Counted from the first letter of the stretch, positions 7,542 to 17,942 are shown. The stretch is DNA of 64,000 nucleotides from an uncultured bacterium (GCA_937951485.1 CALEDJ010000025.1:1-64000), one strand, 5' to 3'. Numbers and translations are program-made. The notes: generated from the sequence alone by a model not told the origin.

Positions 7542-8984
7542 ATGATGGAGAAACCGGACATGGAAGTGCTGGACCGGCGCATCAAATGGGCGCTGTTAAT
7601 GGTCAGCCTGCTGACGTTGGTGTTCCTCGCCGCCGCCGCCGTGCAGGAGAATCTGATCGCGGAATGGCGCATTGTCCGCGGCCGCTATGCCCGGATACTC
7701 CGCGAAAAAGCCACGGATGACGCCGGGCGCGAGATTGCGCGTCAATTTGAGAACCGCATCATGCAAAATGTCATTCCCGCCCTGAACATCACCGACCGAT
7801 GCATCACCTGCCACCCCGGCATTGATGATCCGCGCATGGCCGACCAGGAGCAACCCTATCGCACGCATCCCGGCGACTACCTGGAAAAACATCCGCCGGA
7901 GCAATACGGTTGCACCATCTGCCATCAGGGACAGGGCCGGGCAACCGTCTTCGCCGACGCCAAAGCCGCCGATGTGCATTGGGACTATCCCCTTTTGCCC
8001 AAAGAATTCGCGCAATCCAGTTGCGCCATGTGTCATGCGCCCGATGCGATCAAGGAATACGCGCCGCTGGCCGCCCGGGGATATGAACTCTTTGTCGAGA
8101 AAGGCTGTTATGGATGCCACAAGGTGGCAGGTGTCGGCGGTGCGATGGGTCTCCCACTGGACACTGTGGGCGTCAAGAAAAAGGCGGCCTTCCCCTTTGC
8201 GTACATCGAGGGCGATCACACCATCGCCAACTGGCACATTGAACACCTGATGGATCCGCAGAAGATCGTCGCCGGCAGTACAATGAAGAACTACAATTTC
8301 ACCTATGACGAGGCCCTGGCGCTGACAAACTACATCCTGTCATTGCGCGGGCTTGACCTTCCAATGAATTACATCCCCAAGGACCGCATCGAATACGAGT
8401 ATCATAAGGCATTCCGCAAGGCATTGCCCGGCGAGGAACTGTACAAGCGCTATTGTTACGCCTGCCACCAGGACGGTCTCAGTTCTCATTACGATCCCAT
8501 ACTCAAACGTTATATCCCCACCGTCAGGAATCCCGCATTTACCGCGATTGCAACCGATGACTTCCTGAAGAGGAACATCGAGAAGGGCCGCCCCGGCCGC
8601 GACATGCCCGCCTGGGAAGAACAGGCCGGCGGACTGCGCGAGGATGAAATCCTCAATATCGTGGCCTATCTCCGGGGCGATACGCCGTTGTCCCCGGATT
8701 ATGATGAACGTTACCGCGCATCGGGCAATCCGGAAAGAGGCGCGTTCCTCTATGAGCGCAATTGCGCCGGCTGCCATGGGGAGACGGGCCACGGCATCCA
8801 GGCGCCCGCGCTGGCCAATCGCGTTTTCCAGGAAAGCGCCACGGACGCCTATATCAAGGCGACCATCGAGCGGGGACGGCATGGCACCACTATGACGGGT
8901 TTCGCCCAGGACTCGCCGTCTTTCGCCGCATTGACAAGCGCAGAAATAGAAGATTTGGTCACTTTTGTCAAAACCCTGCAATGA
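7542..8984 (+). CDS. Membrane-anchored hexahaem cytochrome c
   Basis: This 480-residue protein has one N-terminal membrane helix (about residues 16-35) and six CxxCH motifs: CITCH 87, CTICH 124, CAMCH 161, CYGCH 189, CYACH 305 and CAGCH 408. The first three sit in a compact multihaem segment and the last three resemble successive monohaem class I cytochrome c domains, so the gene looks like a fusion. It lies 12 bp after cytochrome b and takes the place of cytochrome c1, probably relaying electrons between the Rieske/b complex and the periplasmic molybdoenzyme. ATGs at 7542 and 7545 are both possible starts. Confidence 0.92.
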   Translation: MMEKPDMEVLDRRIKWALLMVSLLTLVFLAAAAVQENLIAEWRIVRGRYARILREKATDDAGREIARQFENRIMQNVIPALNITDRCITCHPGIDDPRMADQEQPYRTHPGDYLEKHPPEQYGCTICHQGQGRATVFADAKAADVHWDYPLLPKEFAQSSCAMCHAPDAIKEYAPLAARGYELFVEKGCYGCHKVAGVGGAMGLPLDTVGVKKKAAFPFAYIEGDHTIANWHIEHLMDPQKIVAGSTMKNYNFTYDEALALTNYILSLRGLDLPMNYIPKDRIEYEYHKAFRKALPGEELYKRYCYACHQDGLSSHYDPILKRYIPTVRNPAFTAIATDDFLKRNIEKGRPGRDMPAWEEQAGGLREDEILNIVAYLRGDTPLSPDYDERYRASGNPERGAFLYERNCAGCHGETGHGIQAPALANRVFQESATDAYIKATIERGRHGTTMTGFAQDSPSFAALTSAEIEDLVTFVKTLQ

Positions 8985-9008
8985 ACCGCTTATATAAAGG
9001 AATTTCCA

Positions 9009-12000
9009 ATGGGCGATGAACCGAGACAGAAACAGAGGCCCAGCCGGCGCGAGTTTCTCGCGATGGGCGCGGCGAGCGGGTTTGCGGCGCTGGTTTCCCA
9101 GGCCACGCGTGCCTGGGGCATCGAAACCGCGACCAACCCGCTGGACGATTACCCCGACCGGGATTGGGAAAGGGTTTACCGCAATATCTTCCAGTATGAC
9201 AGCAAATTCACGTTTCTTTGCGCGCCCAACGACACCCACAACTGCCTGCTGGTGGCGCATGTCAAGAACGGCGTGCTTACCCGCATCAGTCCCTCGTACA
9301 AATACGGCCAGGCCACCGACCTCTACGGCAACAAAGCGTCGCACCGGTGGGACCCCCGGTGTTGTCAGAAAGGATTGGCGCTGGTGCGCCGTTTTTATGG
9401 TGACCGCCGCGTCCGCGGCCCCCATGTAAGAAAAGGCTTCAAGGAATGGGTTGACGCGGGGTTTCCACGCGACCCGGTGACGGGCGCACCGCCTGCCAAG
9501 TATTTCAGACGTGCGGAAGACACATGGCTGCTGCTCTCCTGGGATGAAGCCACGGAAATCGCCGCGAAGGCGCTCCACAACATCGCCGCAACCTATTCCG
9601 GCGAAGAAGGTATTAAGCGGCTCAAGGCGCAGGGGCACTACTCGGAGGAGATGATTGAAGCCTATCAGGGCGTGGGGACGCAGGTACTGAAATTCCGGGG
9701 AGGCATGCCGCTGTTGGGCGCGCGCATCTACGCCATGAACAGGTTCGCCAATTCACTCGCCTTGCTTGACGACCACCTGCGCAAGGTCGGCCCTGATAAC
9801 GCTGTGGGCGGCCGGGGCTGGGACAGTTATTCGTGGCATACCGATCTGCCGCCGGGACATCCCATGGTCACCGGCCAGCAAACCGTGGATTTCGACCTGT
9901 GTTCGGTGGAACATGCGAAGATGGTTGTCGTGTGGGGCATGAATTGGATTTGCACCAAGATGCCCGACGCGCACTGGCTGACGGAAGCCCGGCTCAAGGG
10001 CGTGAAGGTGGTCGTGATTGCCTGCGAGTACAGCGCGACCTCCTCAAAGGCGGACGCGGCCATCGTGGTGCGCCCCGGAACGACGCCGGCGCTTGCCCTG
10101 GGTCTGGCCAACGTCATTATCCAGGAGAATCTGCATGACAAGGATTTCGTGAACAAGTTCACCGACCTGCCGTTGCTGGTCAGGCTCGACACCCGCACCC
10201 TGCTGCGGGCCGGCGACCTGTTCGGCGATCCCCCGGCGGAACTCGGCAACTTCACCAAAGTATTCACCAGGGATGAGACGCCACCGCCGCCGATGCGACA
10301 GCAACTGCAATGGATTCCCAAGGAACTAAGGGATGAATGGGGCGATTTTGTCGCCTGGGACCGCCGCCAGAATGCGCCGGTCAAAATCACGCGCGATCAT
10401 GTCGGTGAAAACTTCAGCGCGTTGCCGATTGATCCTGTGTTGGAGGGAACCTTCGAAGTCACCTTGAAGAACGGTCAAACGGTCCGGGTGGCGCCGGTCT
10501 TTCAACTGATCAAGAACAGCCTGGGCAGGAACTACACGCCCGAGATCACTTCGGAGATCACCTGGGCGCCGAAAGAGTCCATCATTGCACTTGCCCGCGA
10601 GATCGCGAAAAATGCGCGCGCGACGATGTTTCCCGTCGGCATGGGACCGAACCAGTTCTTCAACAACGATCTCAAAGATCGATCGGTGTTCCTGTTGGCG
10701 GCGCTGACCGGAAATATCGGCAATATCGGCGGCAATGTCGGCAGTTACGCGGGCAATTACCGTACCGCGTTGCTGAACGGCTATCCCCAATTCATCTACG
10801 AGAACCCCTTCGACATCGAACTGGACCCGGAGAAGCCCGCGAAAGTGAAACCATACTGGAAGGGAGAATCGGCCCACTTCTTCAATTATGGCGACCGGCT
10901 GCTCAGGGTCGGCGACAAAAACTTCACGGGCAAGGGGCACACGCCCACGCCGACCAAATCGGCATGGCTCTCAAACTCCAATTCGATCATCGGAAACGCC
11001 AAGTGGCATTACGACCTCGTGTACAACACCCTGCCCAAGGTGGAAATGTTGGTGCTGAACGACTGGTGGTGGACGGGGTCCTGCGAATGGGCGGACATCG
11101 TGTTCGGCGTGGATTCCTGGGCCGAAATGAAGCAGTCCGACATGACCGCCTCCGTCACCAATCCATTCCTTACCCTGTTCCCGGAAACGCCATTGCCCAG
11201 AATGTTCGACACCCGGGGCGATATGGAGGTGCTTGCGTTGGTCAGTGAGAAACTCGCCGGCATCACCGGCGACCGCCGCTTCGGCGATATGTGGCGCTTT
11301 GTCAACGAAGGTCGCGCCGACATATATCTCCAGCGCATCCTCAATATGAGCAACTGCACGGCAGGGTACCGTTTCCCCGACCTGCTGGACAAGGCCAAAC
11401 AGGGGATTCCGGCGCTCATGATGACGCGCACCACGCCGAGGTCCGTGGGCTATGAGCACACCCATGAGAATCGCCCCTGGTACACCAAGACCGGAAGACT
11501 CACCTTCTACTGCGAGGATCAGGAATTTCTGGACAACGGCGAAAACCTGCCGGTCCACCGCGAACCGGTGGACTCCACCTTCCACGAGCCGAACGTGATT
11601 GTGTGCGAACCCGACCCGATTGTGAACCCGTTGACGCCACAGGCATGCGGGTTTCCCGAGAGCGACCTGAGCGTGGAAACGCGGCAGGGACGGCATGTCA
11701 TCAAGAGTTGGAAAGAAGTGTCCCAGACGAAGCACCCCCTGATGAAGGACGGCTTCAGGTTCATCATGCACACCCCGAAATACCGCCACGGCGCGCACAC
11801 CACGCCCATTGACACGGACATCGTGGCGGTCTATTTCGGGCCGTTCGGCGACATGTTCCGCCATGACACCCGGATGCCGTTCGTCACCGAGGGCTATGTG
11901 GACATCAACCCAATGGATGCCAGGGAACTCGGTATCGCCGACGGCGACTATGTCTGGATTGACGCGGACCCGTCCGACCGGCCCTATCGCGGACACAAGC

Positions 12001-12482
12001 CCGGCGATGCCGCTTTCAAGGTCTCGCGTCTGCTGGCTCGCGCCCGCTACTACAACGGCACGCCCCGGGGCGTCACCCGCATGTGGTTCAATATGTACGG
12101 GGCCACACCGGGCAGCGTGCGGGGGCAGCGCGAACGCAAGGACGGCCTCGCCAAGAATCCCGACACCAACTACCAGGCGATGTTTCGCGGCGGATCGCAC
12201 CAGAGCGGTACGCGCGCCTGGCTGAAGCCCACCCTCATGACCGACTCATTGGTCCGCAAAGAGGGCATGGGGCACCTCATAAGAAAAGGCTTCCTGCCGG
12301 ATGTGCATTGCCCCACCGGCGCGCCGCGCGAAACCTTCGTGAAAATCACCAAAGCGGAAGACGGCGGGGTCGGCGGCCAGGGGCCGTGGAAGCCTGTCAC
12401 GATGGGCATGCGCCCTGCCAGTGAAAGCGATCAATTCAAGAAGTACCTGAACGGCGGCTATATCGAACAGCCGGAAGCGTAA
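9009..12482 (+). CDS. nxrA: NXR-like molybdopterin oxidoreductase, catalytic alpha subunit
   Basis: This 1157-residue protein has a Tat signal ([13 protein letters not shown]), so it acts in the periplasm. Cys71, His77, Cys79 and the Cys118-Cys119 pair lie where the FS0 cluster is bound in type II DMSO reductases. Asp279 in HTDLPPGHP aligns with the Mo-ligating Asp of NarG. Blocks such as [28 protein letters not shown] and [14 protein letters not shown] are as I remember them from periplasmic nitrite oxidoreductases of Nitrospira and anammox bacteria, and the length agrees. Related enzymes reduce nitrate, selenate, chlorate or perchlorate, so the substrate and direction are not settled by sequence. 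It precedes its beta subunit by 10 bp and needs bis-MGD from MobA/MobB. Confidence 0.88.
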   Translation: MGDEPRQKQRPSRREFLAMGAASGFAALVSQATRAWGIETATNPLDDYPDRDWERVYRNIFQYDSKFTFLCAPNDTHNCLLVAHVKNGVLTRISPSYKYGQATDLYGNKASHRWDPRCCQKGLALVRRFYGDRRVRGPHVRKGFKEWVDAGFPRDPVTGAPPAKYFRRAEDTWLLLSWDEATEIAAKALHNIAATYSGEEGIKRLKAQGHYSEEMIEAYQGVGTQVLKFRGGMPLLGARIYAMNRFANSLALLDDHLRKVGPDNAVGGRGWDSYSWHTDLPPGHPMVTGQQTVDFDLCSVEHAKMVVVWGMNWICTKMPDAHWLTEARLKGVKVVVIACEYSATSSKADAAIVVRPGTTPALALGLANVIIQENLHDKDFVNKFTDLPLLVRLDTRTLLRAGDLFGDPPAELGNFTKVFTRDETPPPPMRQQLQWIPKELRDEWGDFVAWDRRQNAPVKITRDHVGENFSALPIDPVLEGTFEVTLKNGQTVRVAPVFQLIKNSLGRNYTPEITSEITWAPKESIIALAREIAKNARATMFPVGMGPNQFFNNDLKDRSVFLLAALTGNIGNIGGNVGSYAGNYRTALLNGYPQFIYENPFDIELDPEKPAKVKPYWKGESAHFFNYGDRLLRVGDKNFTGKGHTPTPTKSAWLSNSNSIIGNAKWHYDLVYNTLPKVEMLVLNDWWWTGSCEWADIVFGVDSWAEMKQSDMTASVTNPFLTLFPETPLPRMFDTRGDMEVLALVSEKLAGITGDRRFGDMWRFVNEGRADIYLQRILNMSNCTAGYRFPDLLDKAKQGIPALMMTRTTPRSVGYEHTHENRPWYTKTGRLTFYCEDQEFLDNGENLPVHREPVDSTFHEPNVIVCEPDPIVNPLTPQACGFPESDLSVETRQGRHVIKSWKEVSQTKHPLMKDGFRFIMHTPKYRHGAHTTPIDTDIVAVYFGPFGDMFRHDTRMPFVTEGYVDINPMDARELGIADGDYVWIDADPSDRPYRGHKPGDAAFKVSRLLARARYYNGTPRGVTRMWFNMYGATPGSVRGQRERKDGLAKNPDTNYQAMFRGGSHQSGTRAWLKPTLMTDSLVRKEGMGHLIRKGFLPDVHCPTGAPRETFVKITKAEDGGVGGQGPWKPVTMGMRPASESDQFKKYLNGGYIEQPEA

Positions 12483-12492
12483 GGAAACTCCC

Positions 12493-13620
12493 ATGGCGAA
12501 AGTGTTCAACTGGCAAATCAACCGGGAGACGGACTACTGGTACACCGGCGTGCGTCCCCAGCGGCAGTTCGGGGCCATTTTCGACATCAACAAGTGCATC
12601 GCCTGCCAGACCTGCACCGTGGCCTGCAAGACCACATGGACCGGCGGTCGCGGCCAGGAATACATGTTCTGGAACAACGTCGAGAGCAAGCCCTTCGGCT
12701 GCTATCCCATCATGTGGGATGTGCGCATTCTGGACATGCTCGGCGCGGGCGCCTGGAACGGCGCCACCTACGCCGGCCGCACCATCTTCGAATCCGCACC
12801 CGTGCGCCAGCGCGTGCTGGGATGGCAACCCTCAGACTTCGACTACGCCCACCCCAACATCGGCGAGGATGAAGTGAACCGGCCCATCGAGGGCGGCGCA
12901 TACTTCACGGGCAAACACGCGGCCTGGATGTTCTACCTGGCACGCATCTGCAACCACTGCACTTATCCGGCATGCCTCGCCGCGTGTCCGCGCGGCGCCA
13001 TCTACAAGCGGAAAGAGGACGGCATCGTGCTGGTGAACCAGAAGCATTGCCGGGGATACCAGGAATGCGTGAAGGCATGCCCGTACAAAAAGGTTTTTTA
13101 CAACGCTGTCGAGGGCGTATCGCAGAAGTGCATCGCCTGTTATCCGGCGATCGAACGCCGGGAACAGCCGCAGTGCTTCATGGCCTGCATCGGAAAAATC
13201 CGCATGCAGGGATGGATCAACCCGCCCGAACGGATTGTTGAAGACAACCCCCTGGATTACCTCGTTCACATCCGGAAAGTGGCGCTGCCGCTTTTCCCGC
13301 AGTTGGGACTCGAACCCAATGTCTATTACATTCCGCCGGTCCACGTCTCCGATGCCTTTCTCACACAGATGTTCGGCCCCGGCGCAAGAAAGGCTGTGGA
13401 AACCTATCTCCAGGCGCGAAAAGACAAGACCCTGGCGGGCATTTTCACGCTGTTGGGATCGACGCCCCACACGGTCTCGTTTTTCAAGATAGAAGGCGAC
13501 GAAGCGGTCGGGTTCGATGATGACCGGAATGAAACCTGTCGGGTTCCCATCAGCGAACCAGTCGTTACCCGTGATGCATTCGATGAAATACTTCAGGTGG
13601 GCAGGCACAACATCACATGA
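12493..13620 (+). CDS. nxrB: NXR-like iron-sulfur beta subunit
   Basis: This 375-residue NarH/NxrB-type protein carries four cluster-binding groups: C35/C38/C41/C45, C153/C156/C161/C165, C186/C192/C196 and C213/C216/C228/C232. Tyr189 replaces a Cys in the third group (CRGYQEC), matching the 3Fe-4S site of NarH where Trp occupies that place. The first group keeps all four Cys ([11 protein letters not shown]), whereas Nitrospira-type NxrB, as I recall it, has Asp in the fourth position. There is no signal peptide, as expected for co-export with the Tat-tagged alpha subunit. It should pass electrons from the alpha subunit to the haem gamma subunit. Confidence 0.9.
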   Translation: MAKVFNWQINRETDYWYTGVRPQRQFGAIFDINKCIACQTCTVACKTTWTGGRGQEYMFWNNVESKPFGCYPIMWDVRILDMLGAGAWNGATYAGRTIFESAPVRQRVLGWQPSDFDYAHPNIGEDEVNRPIEGGAYFTGKHAAWMFYLARICNHCTYPACLAACPRGAIYKRKEDGIVLVNQKHCRGYQECVKACPYKKVFYNAVEGVSQKCIACYPAIERREQPQCFMACIGKIRMQGWINPPERIVEDNPLDYLVHIRKVALPLFPQLGLEPNVYYIPPVHVSDAFLTQMFGPGARKAVETYLQARKDKTLAGIFTLLGSTPHTVSFFKIEGDEAVGFDDDRNETCRVPISEPVVTRDAFDEILQVGRHNIT

Positions 13621-13678
13621 CGGCGCGCCCGCGCGTCGGGCATTAGCATCAAAAAAAAGATGAAGCACAGGTGAAAGC

Positions 13679-14572
13679 ATGAAAAGAATCGGTTCCATAA
13701 TGCTTCTTATGGCGCTCACGTCCTGCGGCAACGAGCCTCCTGTATCGCTGGATCGTATCAAAGCGACCTACGCCGAGGGCGACCTGCGCGGCATAACGAT
13801 GGAAGACCCGCGTTGGAAAGCCGCCGTCGAAACCCCCATAACGCTCGCGAAACAGTTGATCGCTTTACCCAAGTCTGAGAATGACGGTGTTACGGAAATC
13901 AGGATCAAGGCTCTTTACAATGAGTCTTGGACGGCATTCCTGCTGACTTGGGATGATCCCACGCCGGACCATCTCGCCCGGATTGGCAAATACAGCGATT
14001 CGATTGCCATCCAGTTTCCCGGCGTTCCGGGCGATCTTCCGGACAGCGCGATGGGCGGTGCGCCGGGGAGCGCGCGCCCCGTCGTCATCCACCAGTGGAA
14101 AGCGGTCTGGCAGGAAGCCGAGGCCGGCAATATCGAAGGCATCAGAACCTTCTATCCCAACACATGGAGCGACATCTACATCTTCGAAATGGCCAAAGAC
14201 GACACCGCCAGAGCGGTCATGGAACGCACCTTCACCACGTCCGTCGCCGCTGAGAATCCCCTGGCCCACCACGGCACCGCCGTCCGCGACCTGGAATCCG
14301 TCGGTTTCGGTTCCGTGGAATTCGCCGCCGAGCAGACGTCCGCCGGATACGGCCAGTGGGAAAACGGCCAATGGCGGGTGATCATCTCCAGACCCATCGC
14401 GCGCGACCGCGGCGCTTTGGATACCTCGCGCCTTTTCTATGCCGCCTTTGCCGTGTGGGACGGGTCGCGCCTTGAAGTCGGCGCGCGCAAGATGCAAAGT
14501 TCCTGGTTTCCCATTCAGTTCGTCAAGAAGCCCGATGGCGCGGGCGCACAAAGGCCCCATGGTTCTCACTGA
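13679..14572 (+). CDS. Haem-b gamma subunit (ethylbenzene-dehydrogenase-like), lipoprotein
   Basis: This 297-residue exported protein has a short signal with lipobox ALTSC (Cys at about residue 16). Its body resembles the gamma subunit of type II DMSO reductases (EbdC, SerC, DdhC, NxrC class), with beta-strand segments such as IRIKALYNESWTAFLLTWDD and a C-terminal AAFAVWDGSRLEVGARKMQ. These subunits bind one haem b through Met and Lys; the KMQSSW segment is a candidate place for a ligand, but I cannot assign ligands confidently. A lipid anchor would hold the alpha-beta-gamma complex at a membrane. It follows the beta gene by 58 bp and precedes the chaperone by 5 bp. Confidence 0.83.
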   Translation: MKRIGSIMLLMALTSCGNEPPVSLDRIKATYAEGDLRGITMEDPRWKAAVETPITLAKQLIALPKSENDGVTEIRIKALYNESWTAFLLTWDDPTPDHLARIGKYSDSIAIQFPGVPGDLPDSAMGGAPGSARPVVIHQWKAVWQEAEAGNIEGIRTFYPNTWSDIYIFEMAKDDTARAVMERTFTTSVAAENPLAHHGTAVRDLESVGFGSVEFAAEQTSAGYGQWENGQWRVIISRPIARDRGALDTSRLFYAAFAVWDGSRLEVGARKMQSSWFPIQFVKKPDGAGAQRPHGSH

Positions 14573-14577
14573 AGATC

Positions 14578-15159
14578 ATGAATATGCCCGATGAAAAAAA
14601 ATTTCATGATGTTCTGACCACTTCAGCGGCGTTTCGCCTGTTTTCTCTTTGTTTTCAGCATCCCCGTCCGGGACGGCAACGGGAATTGGAAGAACTCTGC
14701 CGCGAAGTCGGCGGCCCCGCCAATCAACTCCTGGCACTGTCCCCCGACAAGGAAAACGATTATCATTTCATTCTCGGCGCCGGCGGCGTCTGTTCCCCCT
14801 GCGAATCGGAATATGTCGGCGACCGCCTGGGCGGCAAAGGCCCCCTCATGGCCGATGTGGCCGGATTCTACCGTGCCTTTTCCTTCGACCACCGCGTTGA
14901 GATCAACGAATCCGTGGACCATATCGCTGTTGAGTTGTCATTCCTGTCCTACCTGAATTTCAAGAAGGCATATGCGCTGTTCCGGGGAAATCCCGACGAA
15001 TTACGACGTTGCGACGACGCCCTCGATAAGTTCAGGGAACAGCATCTTCTGCTTTGGATTGGACCCTTCAACGAAAGACTCCACGCAAGCGCTCCGGATT
15101 CCTTCTACGCCCGCGCCTCCGCGCTCATGTGCGAATACTTCAGCAGGGCCACTTCCTGA
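14578..15159 (+). CDS. TorD/NarJ-family molybdoenzyme chaperone
   Basis: This 193-residue cytoplasmic, mostly helical protein shows the TorD/DmsD pattern: a CSPCESEYVGD segment around residue 80 (family form PPYESEY), then LMADVAGFYRAF and a downstream DHIAVELSFLSYL helix. Such chaperones bind the Tat signal of the catalytic subunit and hold it until the Mo cofactor is inserted. It is the last gene of the operon. A second ATG two codons in is an equally good start. Confidence 0.9.
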   Translation: MNMPDEKKFHDVLTTSAAFRLFSLCFQHPRPGRQRELEELCREVGGPANQLLALSPDKENDYHFILGAGGVCSPCESEYVGDRLGGKGPLMADVAGFYRAFSFDHRVEINESVDHIAVELSFLSYLNFKKAYALFRGNPDELRRCDDALDKFREQHLLLWIGPFNERLHASAPDSFYARASALMCEYFSRATS

Positions 15160-15235
15160 AACGGCACGACCGCAACCACCTGGATTTACTGCTTTGCGCG
15201 CCGCCAGGAATATTTCGGACTGTCCTGAATTAATG

Positions 15236-15241
15236 TATAAT
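15236..15241 (+). promoter_or_regulatory. -10 element before the DUF1080 gene
   Basis: A perfect TATAAT lies 36 bp upstream of the start at 15278; no good -35 box is visible at 16-18 bp spacing. It suggests the DUF1080 gene is transcribed separately from the molybdoenzyme operon. Confidence 0.45.
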
Positions 15242-15277
15242 GCGCCGTTCAAGACATGAATACAGGAGAGACCGAAT

Positions 15278-15967
15278 ATGAAACGCGCGACTACGTTTTT
15301 GGCCGTTTTTGCAGCCCTCATATCCCCGGGCGCGATGCTTCATGCGGCGGGTTCCGCCGAGGATGCCGCATCCAAAGCAGCGGATTCGGCGGAAAACGAA
15401 ACCATCTGCCTCTTCAATGGCAAGGACCTTGACGGCTGGCACGTTTATCTGAAGGAACCGGGGGTGGATCCGAAAGAAATATGGAAGGTTCACGAGGGGG
15501 CGATCTGGTGCAAAGGCGATCCCTTCGGTTTTCTGCGCACCAAAGAGGAGTACGGCGACTTCAAACTTGTCCTGGAATGGCGGTGGCCCGAAGAGCCTAC
15601 CAACAGCGGCGTTCTGCTGCGGATGACCAGTGAAGACAAGATATGGCCCCTTTGCCTGGAAGCGCAACTGAAGCACGAACGTGCCGGAGATGTCGTTGGC
15701 ATGGGATGCGATTTCAACGAGAATATCCGGCCCGCCGGCGAATTTTTCCGCGTCGCGCCGCGCCGGAATCCTTCCAACGAAAAAGAACCCGGCGAATGGA
15801 ACACCTACGAGATCATCTGCAAAGGCGACACCGTTGAGTTATATGTCAACGGCGAATTTCAGAACAAGGCGACGGGCGTGCAGGTTCCCCCTCGCGGCCA
15901 TATCGGCCTGCAGAGCGAAGGCTCCCCAATCATGTTCAGGAATATCGAACTCACGCCGCTTCGCTGA
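15278..15967 (+). CDS. Exported DUF1080 (3-keto-disaccharide hydrolase) protein
   Basis: This 229-residue protein has an N-terminal signal peptide ending around the ALA-like MLHAAGSAEDAA segment. It continues with one DUF1080 lectin-like beta-sandwich: ETICLFNGKDLDGWHVYL, EWRWPEEPTNSGVLLRM and a closing GHIGLQSEGSPIMFRNIEL. Members are called 3-keto-disaccharide hydrolases and are abundant in planctomycete-like genomes. The exact sugar substrate is unknown. It stands alone after the molybdoenzyme operon and converges on the next gene, with only 66 bp between them. Confidence 0.88.
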   Translation: MKRATTFLAVFAALISPGAMLHAAGSAEDAASKAADSAENETICLFNGKDLDGWHVYLKEPGVDPKEIWKVHEGAIWCKGDPFGFLRTKEEYGDFKLVLEWRWPEEPTNSGVLLRMTSEDKIWPLCLEAQLKHERAGDVVGMGCDFNENIRPAGEFFRVAPRRNPSNEKEPGEWNTYEIICKGDTVELYVNGEFQNKATGVQVPPRGHIGLQSEGSPIMFRNIELTPLR

Positions 15968-16033
15968 CACCTGTTTCGTTGCGTGGACCGGGCAAATGAT
16001 GTGACAACGCCGCGGAATCAGGATTGGCAATCC

Positions 16034-17800
16034 TCATAGGGACTGCGCTTCCGGCAATGCGAAGCATGCCGCCTCGTCGGCGTTTCTGACAAACAGTTTT
16101 CCGTGCGCCACCACGGGATGATTCCAGGTTTTCCCCGTCAGGGCCTGGAAACTCGCAACCTCATTGAAGCGCGTCGGGGTCGCCTCCACAAGCGTTACAA
16201 CGCCTTTCTCGCTCAACACCAGCAGCATGTCAATGTCCGCGACAAGCAGAACCTGCCCGCCATAGCGTTTGCCTTCCCAAAGACGATCGCCGGTCTTGAT
16301 GTTGATGCACAGCAGCCGGTCGCCGTCAAAACCGTAACAATATCCCTTGTGCAACACGGAGTCATTGAAATAGGGCCGGAACCGCCGTGTGGTCCATTCC
16401 TCCCGAACCTCCCAGGTGTCGCTCCGGCGCTGAATCCGGAGAAGGCGCGACCCCAGCGTGCCCGCAGACCCCATCATGACCAAATCACTGCCGACGACAA
16501 GGGGCTGAACGCAACGGGGATTGCCGGAGAGTTTCCACATATGCTCCCAAAGCGGATCACCCGTCTCCAGGTCGAAGGATTTCAGGCCGAAATCACTGAG
16601 TATCAACACCTGCGGAAAGCCGGCAATGTCGGCAAGATGCGGCGAACTGTATCCATTTGCCGCGTCACCCGCAGACCACACGATTTCGCCCGTTGCGCTC
16701 TGAAAGGCGATAAGGCTCTTTTCCTTGCTATCGCCCGCTCCCACGACAATTAATTCGTCCATGACCAACGGAGTGGCGGAAAAGCCCCAGTTCGGCATTT
16801 TGACCCCCATCTCCGTTTTCAGGTCTTTGCGCCAGATGGTTGTTCCCGTGGCCGCATCCAGACACTGCAAGACCCCTGTCGCGCCTTGGGTGTAGAGTCT
16901 GCCGCGGTTGAAGACCGGCGTCGCGCGGGGGCCGGAACCCATCGGGTCTTCATGAAAAGCGTCCACCCGGTTCACCCAGACATTCTCCCCCGTCGCTGCT
17001 CGATAACAGGTTACGAGTTCCGATTCGCCGTGCTGCTCCTGGGTAAACACATATTCGCCAACCACAGCAAAGGAAGACCAGCCGATGCCCACCCGCCGAC
17101 GCCATAACTGCCGGGGCGGGGTGCTCCAGTCCGGTGAAAACGTGATTCCGGTCACGCGGCCATCCCGTGATGGCCCTCGAAAACCCGGCCAGTCGCCCGC
17201 GCCGGCCTCCGCCGGCAACAACGCCGTTCCACCCCCGGCCAGTTGTGGTGGTTCGGACAGGAGTTCCTCCGAAATCGGCTCCCACCGAAAGGACATGACG
17301 GGCAGGAATGTACCGCCAAGCCCATTCACCCTGAAAAGGGTGAAGGCGCCTGCAGCCAGTAGCATCGTTGCCGCGGCAAACCATCGCTGTATCCGCCAAC
17401 CGAAGGGCAACGTAACGGCCATCGCCAGCACCGCGATTGCCGACAACGCCGGCAAGGCATACATGAGAAGCAGCGCGCCGTTCATCAGTGACCGCTGCGT
17501 CAGAAGTACCAACAACAACGCCGCCACAAACAACGCCAGACCAATCAACCGGTCGCGTCTCGGCGTCCGGCTCGCCCGCAACCACCACACCGTCAATAGA
17601 ATCATCGCTACGAACGGCGTCACCATGAAGACCAGAACATTGTGGATTATCGTCGAGGCGAACGGCGAAACACCGAGAATCAGGGCGCCTGCGACAACCA
17701 CGATGAGGACAGCCGGCCAGATACGCACACGCATACCCGGAATCCCTGAAGATTTTCCGCTTCCCCGCGAAATGTTCAACTGGTCCTGCCCATTTTTCAT
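16034..17800 (-). CDS. Membrane protein with PQQ-like beta-propeller
   Basis: This 588-residue protein has about five to six N-terminal membrane helices (residues 25-160) and an extracytoplasmic eight-bladed PQQ/WD40-like propeller from about residue 200. The propeller opens with DWPGFRGPSRDG, and each blade repeats the pattern of a strand followed by ATGExxW or similar (AATGENVW, AATGTTIW, SATGEIVW, LETGDPLW, IKTGDRLW). PQQ-ligand residues cannot be confirmed, so catalytic dehydrogenase activity is not implied; many such proteins are scaffolds or sugar/alcohol-related. It is probably a single-gene unit. Confidence 0.82.
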   Translation of the reverse strand: MKNGQDQLNISRGSGKSSGIPGMRVRIWPAVLIVVVAGALILGVSPFASTIIHNVLVFMVTPFVAMILLTVWWLRASRTPRRDRLIGLALFVAALLLVLLTQRSLMNGALLLMYALPALSAIAVLAMAVTLPFGWRIQRWFAAATMLLAAGAFTLFRVNGLGGTFLPVMSFRWEPISEELLSEPPQLAGGGTALLPAEAGAGDWPGFRGPSRDGRVTGITFSPDWSTPPRQLWRRRVGIGWSSFAVVGEYVFTQEQHGESELVTCYRAATGENVWVNRVDAFHEDPMGSGPRATPVFNRGRLYTQGATGVLQCLDAATGTTIWRKDLKTEMGVKMPNWGFSATPLVMDELIVVGAGDSKEKSLIAFQSATGEIVWSAGDAANGYSSPHLADIAGFPQVLILSDFGLKSFDLETGDPLWEHMWKLSGNPRCVQPLVVGSDLVMMGSAGTLGSRLLRIQRRSDTWEVREEWTTRRFRPYFNDSVLHKGYCYGFDGDRLLCINIKTGDRLWEGKRYGGQVLLVADIDMLLVLSEKGVVTLVEATPTRFNEVASFQALTGKTWNHPVVAHGKLFVRNADEAACFALPEAQSL

Positions 17801-17942
17801 ATTGGCAAAATCCTCATTGGGTTCAAATCCTCATGGATTATGAACAGAGTCCTTTGTGAAGACAAATAGAGCGACTGAATGCAGAGAATCCCGTCTGCGG
17901 CTTCCTGTCGGCAGATTGTCTGCAAAAGGGATTCCGTGACGT

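Noticed and set aside
10971-12200. 409-codon minus-strand frame inside the alpha-subunit gene
   Set aside because: Antisense shadow of a well-supported coding sequence, with His/Val/Gly-rich composition and no recognisable domain.
16018-16036. AGGATTG-G-CAATCCT hairpin as a terminator between convergent genes
   Set aside because: Short stem, no T-run on either strand, and it touches a stop codon.
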